This document shows positions 41,507 through 49,311 of a DNA stretch of 64,000 nt, one piece after another. A model generated the notes under the pieces. The model did not search any database, was not told the DNA's origin, and worked only from the letters and a program-made list of their open reading frames with translations. Each line of letters starts with the position of its first letter. Within the stretch, counting starts at the first letter, position 1. The position numbers and the translations under genes are program-made. The DNA comes from Sphingomonas sp. CBMAI 2297 (GTDB lineage: Bacteria > Pseudomonadota > Alphaproteobacteria > Sphingomonadales > Sphingomonadaceae): contig NZ_JAPDIR010000014.1 of assembly GCF_029870595.1 (NCBI RefSeq), forward strand, positions 1 to 64,000, given 5' to 3'.

Positions 41507-43071
41507 TGGTCGAACTGCACATGCAGGTAGTTGCGCGCGCTGTCGTTGAAGCGCTTGCCCGCCTGAAACCAGATGCCGGTCACGTGATTGCCGTTCGTCC
41601 GGCCGCCGGTGAGCAACTGGCGCGAGAATGCGGCCGGTTCGATCTCGTAATCCATGGTCTCGCTGTAGCCATCGCTGGCGCTGCCGCCGTTATTGAGGCC
41701 CTGACTGCGGCCCCAATTCTCGCCTTCGCCGTGGCTGCTTTGCGAGCTGTACGAGCTGCTGCCGCCATGGCGACCGCTCGCACCGCCAACATTGCTGCTG
41801 CGGTTCCAATTGGCGCTTTCGCCGTCACTCATGCCCATATTGTGCCCCCACGAGCTGCCCTGGCTGAAGGTGGCACGGCGCTGAAGCGAACGGCCGATAG
41901 TCTCGGCCGCCCAGCGGTTAGTTTCGGGGTCGGCGTTGTTGTGGAAGATCTTCGTCACGAAATTCGCCAGCAGCATATCGGCGCGGTGCTTGGCATCGTG
42001 GCCGCCGATCTTGGCGTAGTAGGTGGGCAGCGATTGGGTAAGATAGACGGTGCAGGCGCGGCTCGAGCGGCATGTAGACTGGAAATCCGCGTCGAACGAG
42101 TTGACGAAATACTGGCTCTCGTCGGCCCAGAGGAACACGGGGCGCTCGCGCTGCTGCGGCGCGAGCGCGTTGCGCGCCAGCACCGCGCGCTGCCACATGA
42201 ACTTGAAGAGCTGCTGGCCGACGATGCCGTCTTCGTTCCAGGTCAGCGCCGACATATCCATGATGATGATCGCGCCGTGGAAGCTAAGCTCGGGCATGAG
42301 CGTGGTTTCGCCGCAGAACGCGGCCTGCAACCGGCCGCGATTGAAGCGGTCGAGCGCGGTGGATAACGAAATGGCGATGTTGCCGCGCGTCTTCGGATCG
42401 AGCTGCGCATATTCATCGCGCCAGTAGCGAGCGGTCTTGTCGAAATCGTCCTGACTGAGCGGGTGCATGGGGCTGCGCCGTGCCGCGAGCAGCGCCTGAA
42501 ACATGAAGGAGCGCTCCTGCCAATCGGGATCGCGGAGTTGGTCTTGCGTGACCGGCGCGGCGACGATGAAGCGCAGGATGTCGGGGATGCGCACGTCGCC
42601 GGTGGCGGCGAACAGGATCGGGATGGTGTTGCGAAGCAACTGGCGGCTGGTGTCCTCCCAAAAGCTGCCGCTCTCGGTGCCGGGGCTGGCTTTGGCCAGC
42701 CGCGCGGCTTCCAGAATGCGCATCAGGCATTCGATGACGCTGCCGATCCCGTCCGCGCCCTGGCGAGCTAGTTCATAGCGGATGAAATTGAAGCCGCCGC
42801 CAGCGCCGCCGAACAACAACACCGAGTTGGAGCGACCATGGGCCTGCGCGTAGCGCAGCCAGAGCTCCACCTCGTCCGGCTTGGCGGCAAGTACCAGCCC
42901 GCCGAAACTCGCGCGCAAGTATGCACCTGCCAGCGCCGCGCCCGAGCCGCTGGTCTTGCCGCTGCCAATACCGCCGAAGATATGCACGCCCTGACAGGCG
43001 TCGCGCAGGGTGAAATAGTCGCTGGTCGAGAGCCGCAACAGCCTGGTGTCGAGTTCGCCCTGATAGCTCAT
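41503..43071 (-). CDS. VirD4/TraD-like type IV coupling protein
   Basis: A 522-residue ATPase. Walker A is GGIGSGKTSGSG near the N terminus (about residues 30-40) and Walker B is PVFLWADESQYF; RSSRACTVYLTQSLPTYYAKIG is the sensor region common to TraD/VirD4/TraM-like proteins. No N-terminal transmembrane helices are seen, unlike VirD4, but the coupled gene 40970-41506 could supply them. A Ser/Gly/Asn-rich low-complexity stretch (about 90 residues, including SSSYSSQSSHGEGENWGRS) lies near the C terminus. The start 43071 is chosen because GAGGGG lies upstream; ATGs at 43104 and 43140 are in frame. It would deliver relaxase-DNA to a helper secretion system. Confidence 0.85.
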   Translation of the reverse strand: MSYQGELDTRLLRLSTSDYFTLRDACQGVHIFGGIGSGKTSGSGAALAGAYLRASFGGLVLAAKPDEVELWLRYAQAHGRSNSVLLFGGAGGGFNFIRYELARQGADGIGSVIECLMRILEAARLAKASPGTESGSFWEDTSRQLLRNTIPILFAATGDVRIPDILRFIVAAPVTQDQLRDPDWQERSFMFQALLAARRSPMHPLSQDDFDKTARYWRDEYAQLDPKTRGNIAISLSTALDRFNRGRLQAAFCGETTLMPELSFHGAIIIMDMSALTWNEDGIVGQQLFKFMWQRAVLARNALAPQQRERPVFLWADESQYFVNSFDADFQSTCRSSRACTVYLTQSLPTYYAKIGGHDAKHRADMLLANFVTKIFHNNADPETNRWAAETIGRSLQRRATFSQGSSWGHNMGMSDGESANWNRSSNVGGASGRHGGSSSYSSQSSHGEGENWGRSQGLNNGGSASDGYSETMDYEIEPAAFSRQLLTGGRTNGNHVTGIWFQAGKRFNDSARNYLHVQFDQ

Positions 43072-43198
43072 GCCCGCCCCTCGGCCATGCCCGGCCCGCG
43101 CCATGTTTATCGTGCGGGCGGCGCCGACGGGGCGGATCATGATCCGTTTCGGACAAGCAACAACTTGTTGACCCGAAAAGGCTGGCGAAGATGTCGGT

Positions 43199-43456
43199 AT
43201 GGCCAGCCTCTTCGATCAGATCACCGGCGTGCTCGGCGATGCCATCGCCGACATCCGGCACCGGCTGGTGGAGGAAGGCTGGTTCGGGCGTAGCATCACG
43301 CCTGAGCAACCGGAGCGACCGATAGATAGCTTCTACCGCCCGGTCATGGCGGAGGAAGCTGACCCGTTCGAAACGCTGTGGGGAGCGCGTGAGCATGGGC
43401 ATGATCCCGCGCCGGAACGCGAGCCGCCGTGCGCATCGCACGGCATCGACCTTTAG
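43199..43456 (+). CDS. Small hypothetical soluble protein
   Basis: An 85-residue protein with a helical N terminus (MASLFDQITGVLGDAIADIRHRLVEEGWFGR) and a charged, flexible tail. No family is recognised. It starts a plus-strand run of three closely spaced genes, transcribed away from the coupling-protein gene, and its stop lies 15 bp before the next start. The ribosome site is weak. It is probably part of the mobilization region. Confidence 0.5.
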   Translation: MASLFDQITGVLGDAIADIRHRLVEEGWFGRSITPEQPERPIDSFYRPVMAEEADPFETLWGAREHGHDPAPEREPPCASHGIDL

Positions 43457-43470
43457 CAGGCGGAGCAGCA

Positions 43471-44352
43471 GTGGAATGGACGCTGATCGGCATGCTCATG
43501 GTGTCGGTTGGGTTCTATCTCCATTTCCGTTCACTCGAAGCGAGTAAGGCTGCCCCGGTCGCCGCGCCGCCGCTCACGTTGGCGATCCTTCGGCTGAAGC
43601 GCGCGGAACTAGCGGATGCCATGGCGGCTCTGCCCCAGCTCCACTTCTTCGACCGCGCGGGCGCAACGCTCACTGAGGCGTGGCAGCGCGGGCGACCGGA
43701 AGAGATTGAGCCCATGCTCGTGGAGGCGGACCAGCTCAACCGCGCGAACTGGGCGCAGGCCGGTGACCGGTTCAACGCCGCGATCCGCACGGTCGATCAG
43801 GGACGTACGGCCCTGGCCGCAGCATTGGCGGATGCGGAGACCATCCTGCGGCGCTACCGGATCGATCCCGGCGCGCTCGCGGCTCCGGCCAGCGCCAGCA
43901 TTGAGGGCATCGCGCGCGTGGTCTCCTTCGAGCGGCACTGGACACAGAAGCTCGATTACGGCGCGGGCGTGACCCAAGCTGCCACGCGCGCGATGACCGG
44001 GCAGCTGCCATGGCAAGCTGTCCTCGTCACGGCGGCAGGCGCGTTCATCATGGACCAGGTGAACCGTAGCCGCCGTCTGCGTCAGCTCAAAGATGCAGAA
44101 GGCCAGGTCGCCCGCATGGCGACGGCTATGCGCGGCGACGCCGAGCAGTTCTCCACGCTCATCGGCACGCGGCTGCTGCCGCAGTTCGATTGGATCATCC
44201 GCGTGCTCGACCAGCTCGGCAACCTCACCAGTGACCTCGACCAGCATGAGACGGTGGCAGGCCCAGGCACAGCACCGCCAGAGATCGCGCTGCGGCTTGG
44301 CCTCGCGGTGGCAGAGGGAAGGCAACTCATCGACCGAAAGGCAGGCAATTGA
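43471..44352 (+). CDS. Membrane-associated helical protein, hypothetical
   Basis: A 293-residue protein starting at GTG 43471 (GGCGGAG 6 nt upstream). The N-terminal helix (VEWTLIGMLMVSVGFYLHF) is a likely membrane anchor, a weaker hydrophobic segment (LPWQAVLVTAAGAFIMDQV) lies near residue 195, and the rest is mostly alpha-helical with coiled-coil character (LAILRLKRAELADAMAALP, QLKDAEGQVARMATAMRGD). Nothing catalytic is seen. It overlaps the next gene's ATG by one nucleotide (TGATG), so they are co-translated. Confidence 0.65.
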   Translation: MEWTLIGMLMVSVGFYLHFRSLEASKAAPVAAPPLTLAILRLKRAELADAMAALPQLHFFDRAGATLTEAWQRGRPEEIEPMLVEADQLNRANWAQAGDRFNAAIRTVDQGRTALAAALADAETILRRYRIDPGALAAPASASIEGIARVVSFERHWTQKLDYGAGVTQAATRAMTGQLPWQAVLVTAAGAFIMDQVNRSRRLRQLKDAEGQVARMATAMRGDAEQFSTLIGTRLLPQFDWIIRVLDQLGNLTSDLDQHETVAGPGTAPPEIALRLGLAVAEGRQLIDRKAGN

Positions 44353-44795
44353 TGGACCGCATGCAAACGCTGCTCGATGCCGCCCGACAGCGCGGCCAGG
44401 AAGCCACCGGCTTCACGGTGCTGCCACCGGGGCTCGATAAATTCACCGCCTATGTCGGCCTCATCGGCAGCGCGCTCGAACTCGGCAAACTGGTCGCCAC
44501 CGAAGAGCGCGACCTAACCGCGATCCACACCCATCACGGAACCACCATGGCCGAAATCAGTGCCGCCTTCCACGAGATCGAAACCGCCATGCTAGCGGAT
44601 TTCACCCGCGACGAATCCCTCAAGGAAAAGACCTTCGACGCCATCAATCGACTCATCGAAGCGGGGCAATATGAGATCGCCTCGGAGTTCCATAAGCGCT
44701 TGCTAGAGGGCTCAACACGCCCTTCGCTCGAAGCCATTATCGAGCGGCGCAGGATGCATTTCGATCAAACCGGTGTAACGCTTCGGGCGCTCTAG
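44352..44795 (+). CDS. Small helical hypothetical protein
   Basis: A 147-residue protein, mostly helical, with a central amphipathic segment (TAYVGLIGSALELGKLVATEERD) and an acidic, His-containing middle (AIHTHHGTTMAEISAAFHEIETAM). No signal peptide or certain membrane helix is present. Overlapping the preceding gene suggests the two proteins work together. Its end overlaps by 4 nt a convergent AT-rich gene. No family is recognised. Confidence 0.6.
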   Translation: MDRMQTLLDAARQRGQEATGFTVLPPGLDKFTAYVGLIGSALELGKLVATEERDLTAIHTHHGTTMAEISAAFHEIETAMLADFTRDESLKEKTFDAINRLIEAGQYEIASEFHKRLLEGSTRPSLEAIIERRRMHFDQTGVTLRAL

Positions 44796-45703
44796 GTCGA
44801 ACGAGTAGAAATATTCAGCCGATTGTTGGAGTTATAATAAGCTGTAAAAATTTCCTCAGAATAACAAACAAAGGGATCGTACCACCACGTATACCACGAA
44901 AGAGACGTATTTATACCTCGAAAAGCCAAGCTGATACTTATCAAAATCTTCCCATATAAGCTCTTTCGTCTAAATATTTTTCTTTCAAGATTACTCCTGC
45001 GGCGCAGTGCGCCTACTGCCCATTTTAGTCCTAAATTTAATTTATCATAGAAATCGTCCATGGATATGCGTCTAGCACTTTTTCTAGAAACCAGCTTTAT
45101 AAGCTTATCTTCTTCCATTTCTATTTTCTCGAAATGATGGAAGAGCATGGCATATAGCTCAGCTTGACTCATCTTTGAATATTCTTCTTTAATTAGTTCC
45201 TCTATCAGATTGTAAAATCTAAAATTTGTTATCTCATGATGCTTTTTTACTGAAAGCCAACCGGCATTTTTGAATCGATATATATTTGACCAAGGTGCAT
45301 CGTTGTTGTGAATTGCATCAACGGTATACATAAACCAGCTAATTATGGTTTCCGGGTCAATATACCCCGCCAGCCAGTAGTCAAATTGATCGCTTTTTAA
45401 TCCCCAGAACCTTCTATAATATAGGTCTATTTCTTGGCCGTATATTTTGTTCATCTCAAGGTGCGACAAGATATTTTTTTGATTTGAAATAGTTTTTAAT
45501 ATTAGTATTTTGTTCTGATAAATGTCGTCGTACTTGCTATTGCAGTTAAGAATGACGTCAATCTTCTTATTTCTCAAATTGACGGAAGCGTTGGTTCGGA
45601 GAGTGACCGCTGCCATAATAGAGGCTAAAAATACACCTAGAATGGCAACGATTATCCCAGAAATCTTAAGGGCGATGTCGAGGGAACTTATCTGCTCGAC
45701 CAC
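44792..45703 (-). CDS. Low-GC membrane-anchored protein, unknown function
   Basis: A 303-residue protein in DNA clearly richer in A+T than every neighbour, which marks it as recently acquired. One N-terminal membrane helix (LDIALKISGIIVAILGVFLASIMAAV) is followed by a soluble domain rich in Lys, Ile, Tyr and Asn, with several aromatic clusters (DLYYRRFWGLKSDQFDYWLAGY, LSWYTWWYDPFVCY). No nuclease, HEPN, TIR or pore motif can be identified by eye. Its position as isolated cargo at the edge of the mobilization region fits an anti-phage or exclusion gene, but this is only context. Confidence 0.7.
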   Translation of the reverse strand: MVEQISSLDIALKISGIIVAILGVFLASIMAAVTLRTNASVNLRNKKIDVILNCNSKYDDIYQNKILILKTISNQKNILSHLEMNKIYGQEIDLYYRRFWGLKSDQFDYWLAGYIDPETIISWFMYTVDAIHNNDAPWSNIYRFKNAGWLSVKKHHEITNFRFYNLIEELIKEEYSKMSQAELYAMLFHHFEKIEMEEDKLIKLVSRKSARRISMDDFYDKLNLGLKWAVGALRRRSNLERKIFRRKSLYGKILISISLAFRGINTSLSWYTWWYDPFVCYSEEIFTAYYNSNNRLNISTRST

Positions 45704-45723
45704 ACTTCACCTCACAGATCACA

Positions 45724-45942
45724 TTATCGGCGATTACCAGTAACTGGTCGAGGTTTTTGAGTCTGCTCTGACATGCAGGTTCGATATTTATCGGCACTTA
45801 TCTCGCCTAGCATTGCAGCCGTCGCTTCCCTGACGCTATCTGCATAGACACCATTGGATGAGAATCCAATGTGCGCTGCTGCCTCCTTACGGAATTCTAC
45901 AGCTTTCCGCAGGCAGACCTTCTCTTGTTCAGTTAATTGCAT
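45724..45942 (-). CDS. Small hypothetical protein upstream of the AT-rich cargo gene
   Basis: A 72-residue soluble protein (MQLTEQEKVCLRKAVEFRKE...). The start at 45942 has GGAG 7 nt upstream. Short, charged and helical, with two cysteines, it might be a regulator or partner of the membrane protein that starts 20 bp downstream on the same strand, with which it probably forms an operon. No DNA-binding motif is evident. Confidence 0.55.
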   Translation of the reverse strand: MQLTEQEKVCLRKAVEFRKEAAAHIGFSSNGVYADSVREATAAMLGEISADKYRTCMSEQTQKPRPVTGNRR

Positions 45943-46037
45943 GATGCGCTCCCGAAAATTGATACTTGAGCGTGATATACTGTATCGCGCAATGATTGCG
46001 TGTGAAGATTGTGTGACAATTGTCAGATGGAGCCGGG

Positions 46038-46646
46038 TCACCACATGCGCTCCGCAAATTGCCGCTCCTCCACCCCTACCGCATCAAGGTAGATCGAAGT
46101 CGTCGCGGAAGATGCGTGGCCGAGCCATCGTTGAACGAGATTCCCCGGTACATTGTTGGCGATGGCGTGAATGCCGAAGCCATGGCGCAGCCCTTTGCAG
46201 CAGGCCATTGGACCATAGATGCCGCTCGTGACGGCGACACCCTTAACGCACCGCCAGGCGGTTGCGCGATGCATGTGCCAGATCAACCCATCCGCCGCTT
46301 TGGGCAGCGCCAGGAGCCGCGTTACGAGTTCGAGAGGCACCGGCACCGTGCGAAACATCAGCCGACGGCGCTTCAGGGTGCGGAAGCGCAGCATCGGTGG
46401 GTCGGTCTCGATCTGCTCACGGATCAACGCGAGCGCCTCGGATATACGGCAACCGGTGTAGGCGAGCACATAGCAGAGAGCCCGCCTGTCGGCGGGGAGG
46501 CTATCGGCCGTAGTCAGAAAACGGCGGCGCTCATACGCATTGAGATACTTGCGCTGTCCGGTCGCATCGAAAACTTGCCACTGACTGTTCCGCGCAAACG
46601 CCACGCGCTCCTCCTGCAACAGAATGGGCAATAGGGTTGCAGGCAT
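46038..46646 (-). CDS. Short tyrosine recombinase (catalytic domain only)
   Basis: A 202-residue integrase-type protein that lacks the usual core-binding N-terminal domain. Catalytic residues are visible: Arg in AYTGCRISEALAL, a Lys-Gly-Leu-Arg-His box (CKGLRHGFGIHA), where the first position of the usual HxxRH box is Lys, the GH of VQRWLGHAS, and the nucleophile Tyr in TTSIYLDAVG. Short recombinases of this form are common in sphingomonad elements. It may be a separate small mobile unit or the relic of the element that brought in the neighbouring AT-rich genes or the Rhs locus. Confidence 0.8.
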   Translation of the reverse strand: MPATLLPILLQEERVAFARNSQWQVFDATGQRKYLNAYERRRFLTTADSLPADRRALCYVLAYTGCRISEALALIREQIETDPPMLRFRTLKRRRLMFRTVPVPLELVTRLLALPKAADGLIWHMHRATAWRCVKGVAVTSGIYGPMACCKGLRHGFGIHAIANNVPGNLVQRWLGHASSATTSIYLDAVGVEERQFAERMW

Positions 46647-46857
46647 AAATTTTCGCCGCTGAGCCTATGGATTCACCTTTCTTCCGACGCATCAAATCCA
46701 TGGCGCTGCGATTGCACCATTTTGGTTGATTCCGTTTATGGACCTATCCCATTCGCGAAAATAGCCTGCGCTCCATCGATGGGATTCGGGGCAATTTCTG
46801 TGACCTGATCGATACGAGAAGGGCACAATTCTAGTAGCCCTCAAAAGGGGAGGGCAT

Positions 46858-47490
46858 ATGCGTCTTCGCTTGTTGGCGTGCACGAGCACGCTGGCCATAG
46901 GTTTCGCGTCGCTGCCGGCGCATGCGCAGGAAAGCACGACCTATCAATATGATCAGCTGGGACGGCTGGTGCGGTCGTCGATCAGCGGCGGGCCGAACAG
47001 CGCGGTGACGATGGCGACGTGCTTCGATCCAGCCGGCAATCGCGCGCAATATTTCACCGGCACCGGGGCGCCGCCCGCCTGCGCCACGCCGGTGCCGACG
47101 CCCACACCCACTCCGACACCCACGCCGACGCCTACTCCCACACCGACCCCGACACCCACGCCGACGCCGACGCCGGCGCCGCCGGTCGCGGTGAATGACT
47201 CGACCTCGTTCGTCTGCTCGACGACGAAGACGGTGGACCTGCTGGCGAACGACTATGACCCGAACGGCAATGTTCCGCTGACGCTGGTCTCGATCAACCC
47301 GTCCTCGGGGTCAGGGTCGATCTATGCCTCGATCGTCAGCAGCACCTCGGTGACGTTCAGCGCGGCCTATACCGGCACGGCGAGCTTCACCTACACGATC
47401 GCCAACAGCCTGGGTGCGACGGCCACCGGCACCGTCACCGTCACCGCCACCGGCAACAACAACGTCTGCATCGGCGAGCCGCCCGTCTAG
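46858..47490 (+). CDS. Secreted YD-repeat/PT-linker protein, first gene of the Rhs-like locus
   Basis: A 210-residue exported protein. The signal peptide (about residues 1-23, SLPAHAQ) is followed by a single YD repeat (YQYDQLGRLVR), a Pro-Thr repeat linker (about residues 79-106) and an Ig-like/cadherin-like domain (VDLLANDYDPNGN, SFTYTIANSLGATATGTVTV) of the kind found in bacterial adhesins. A strong ribosome site (AAAAGGGGAGG) precedes the ATG. It is separated by only 40 bp from the next exported YD protein. It may help display or release the Rhs proteins at the surface; this is inference. Confidence 0.7.
   Translation: MRLRLLACTSTLAIGFASLPAHAQESTTYQYDQLGRLVRSSISGGPNSAVTMATCFDPAGNRAQYFTGTGAPPACATPVPTPTPTPTPTPTPTPTPTPTPTPTPTPAPPVAVNDSTSFVCSTTKTVDLLANDYDPNGNVPLTLVSINPSSGSGSIYASIVSSTSVTFSAAYTGTASFTYTIANSLGATATGTVTVTATGNNNVCIGEPPV
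47093..47177 (+). repeat. In-frame hexanucleotide Pro-Thr coding repeat
   Basis: About 14 tandem 6-bp units coding Pro-Thr (CCSACR-type with wobble changes). Repeats of a multiple of three can gain or lose units without a frameshift, so the linker length may vary between strains. Confidence 0.85.
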
Positions 47491-47530
47491 CGCGCCGCGC
47501 CGCCACCCCAAATTCCTGATGGAGACCAGA

Positions 47531-49288
47531 ATGCATAGGCATGTTGCACGGCTTCTCACGGCCTCGGCGATGCTCGGCGCGGTACCCGCGACGGCACAGA
47601 TCGTCCCGCCCAAGACATATGTGACGACGCCGACCGGGGTAAATCTGGCCGATGCCTCCTTTACTTACTCGGTCGACGATTTCCAGATCGGTCCGCTCAA
47701 GCTGGAACGCTATCAAATCGGCAGCTATTCGGCCGACCCGAACACGATGTTCTTCGGAGCCCATACGAGTCACAACTTCGACATCTATGTCGCGCGGCGC
47801 CTGGTCAGGCCGAACGAGTGGCGCGCGACCGTGCATCTTGGAACCAGTGCCAGCGGAATCTTCTTCGAAGGCACGACCATTGGAAATGGCAATCGCGATT
47901 CCGAAGGAACGACCCTTACCAAGGTTGGCGGCCAATATGTCTATACCGACGCGTCCGGGACGATTTACAGCTTCACCTCGGCCGTGCCCGCCGCGGGGGC
48001 GACTTATACCGGTTCGCAGCGCGTATCGACCATCGCCTTCCCGGACGGCCGCGTTCAGACCTTTTCGTACGACGGCGGCGGCAAGCTGAAGCTGGTCAGC
48101 GACAGCTCGGGCTATGCAATTGTGTTCGATTACAATGCGAGCGGAACGGTGTCCGCGGCGTGCGGCTTCAACCTGTCGCGAACCTATGTGACCGCGTCGT
48201 CGAGCTGCACGGGTGCGGCGCTCGCTACACGGTATACCTACACGACCGGTTCGCTTTCATCGGGCTATACGGGAAGCCTGCTGGCCGGCGTGACCGACGT
48301 GCTCGGCAACGCGACGGCCTATGCCTGGGATGTCAATGGCATCACCTGCGTCAAGCCATCGGGATATTCCAGCTGCAAGATCGCGAACACCTACGGCGTC
48401 CACGGATCCAGCTGGCAACTCCGCCAGCAGACGCTCGCCGACGGCTCGGTGTGGCAATATGGCGCTGATCTTGGAGCCGGGATGATCGTCGAGGAAACCG
48501 GCTTCTATCCGGATGGTTCGAACAATTCGGGCTATATGGACCCCACGGGCAATGGGCTCAGCGCGACCTTCACCAAGTCCACGCCCTATTCCGCGACCGA
48601 TGGCAATGGGAACACCACTCAGTATCGATACATGGGCGCGCAGGAATATTTCACCTCCGGCCCGACGAATTCGGAAGGGACCTTGCTGACCGAGGCGACG
48701 TTTCCGGAGGGCAACAAATATATTGCCACCTATGACGGCGCAAATCGCCTGATCAAGCAGGTGATGCAGGCGAAGCCCGGCAGCGGGCTTGCCGATCTGG
48801 TGGTCCAGCTCGGCTATGGCGGCACCACCCCGCAAAACTCCGCCAAGCCGACATCGAAGACGGACGCCAACGGCAACCGGACCGATTTCGCCTATACCAG
48901 TTGGGGAGGGATGGTGTCGGAGATGCAGCCGGCGCCGGTTGCGGGCGCGGCGCGGCCGTTGAAGCTCTACACCTATATGCAGGGCTATGCCTATGTGAAG
49001 AATTCCGGCGGGGCGCTGGTGGCGGCGGCGTCGCCGGTCTGGCTGCCGGCGACCGAGACGCTGTGCCAGACCTATGCCGGCAGCAGCGCGGCGAGCTGCG
49101 ATCCGGCGGCGCCGATCACGGTCACCAGCTATGAATATGGCGCGAGCGGCACGGCGGACAACCTGCTGCTGCGCGGACTGGTGGTGAGCTCGGGCGGAGT
49201 CAGCCTGCGCACCTGCTACGGCTATGACGAGACCGGCAACAGGATCTTCGAGACCAAGCCGCGCGCCGGTCTTGCGAGCTGTTCGTGA
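47531..49288 (+). CDS. Secreted YD/RHS-repeat protein (second gene of locus)
   Basis: A 585-residue exported protein. The start at ATG 47531 follows GGAGA and gives a signal peptide ending AVPATAQ. The body has many YD-like motifs (VQTFSYDGGGKLKLVSDSSG, FDYNASGTVSAA, YIATYDGANRLIKQV, CYGYDETGNRIFETK) that form the strands of an Rhs/YD shell, but it lacks the conserved Rhs core end. It might form part of a composite shell with the following protein. The stop is 23 nt before the next start, so they are one operon. Confidence 0.8.
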   Translation: MHRHVARLLTASAMLGAVPATAQIVPPKTYVTTPTGVNLADASFTYSVDDFQIGPLKLERYQIGSYSADPNTMFFGAHTSHNFDIYVARRLVRPNEWRATVHLGTSASGIFFEGTTIGNGNRDSEGTTLTKVGGQYVYTDASGTIYSFTSAVPAAGATYTGSQRVSTIAFPDGRVQTFSYDGGGKLKLVSDSSGYAIVFDYNASGTVSAACGFNLSRTYVTASSSCTGAALATRYTYTTGSLSSGYTGSLLAGVTDVLGNATAYAWDVNGITCVKPSGYSSCKIANTYGVHGSSWQLRQQTLADGSVWQYGADLGAGMIVEETGFYPDGSNNSGYMDPTGNGLSATFTKSTPYSATDGNGNTTQYRYMGAQEYFTSGPTNSEGTLLTEATFPEGNKYIATYDGANRLIKQVMQAKPGSGLADLVVQLGYGGTTPQNSAKPTSKTDANGNRTDFAYTSWGGMVSEMQPAPVAGAARPLKLYTYMQGYAYVKNSGGALVAAASPVWLPATETLCQTYAGSSAASCDPAAPITVTSYEYGASGTADNLLLRGLVVSSGGVSLRTCYGYDETGNRIFETKPRAGLASCS

Positions 49289-49311
49289 AGCGGAAGCAGG
49301 GGGACATGACC

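Noticed and set aside
47093..47177. Possible CRISPR or minisatellite
   Set aside because: The 6-bp units code in frame for a Pro-Thr linker; there are no spacers. No CRISPR array or cas gene was seen anywhere in the window.
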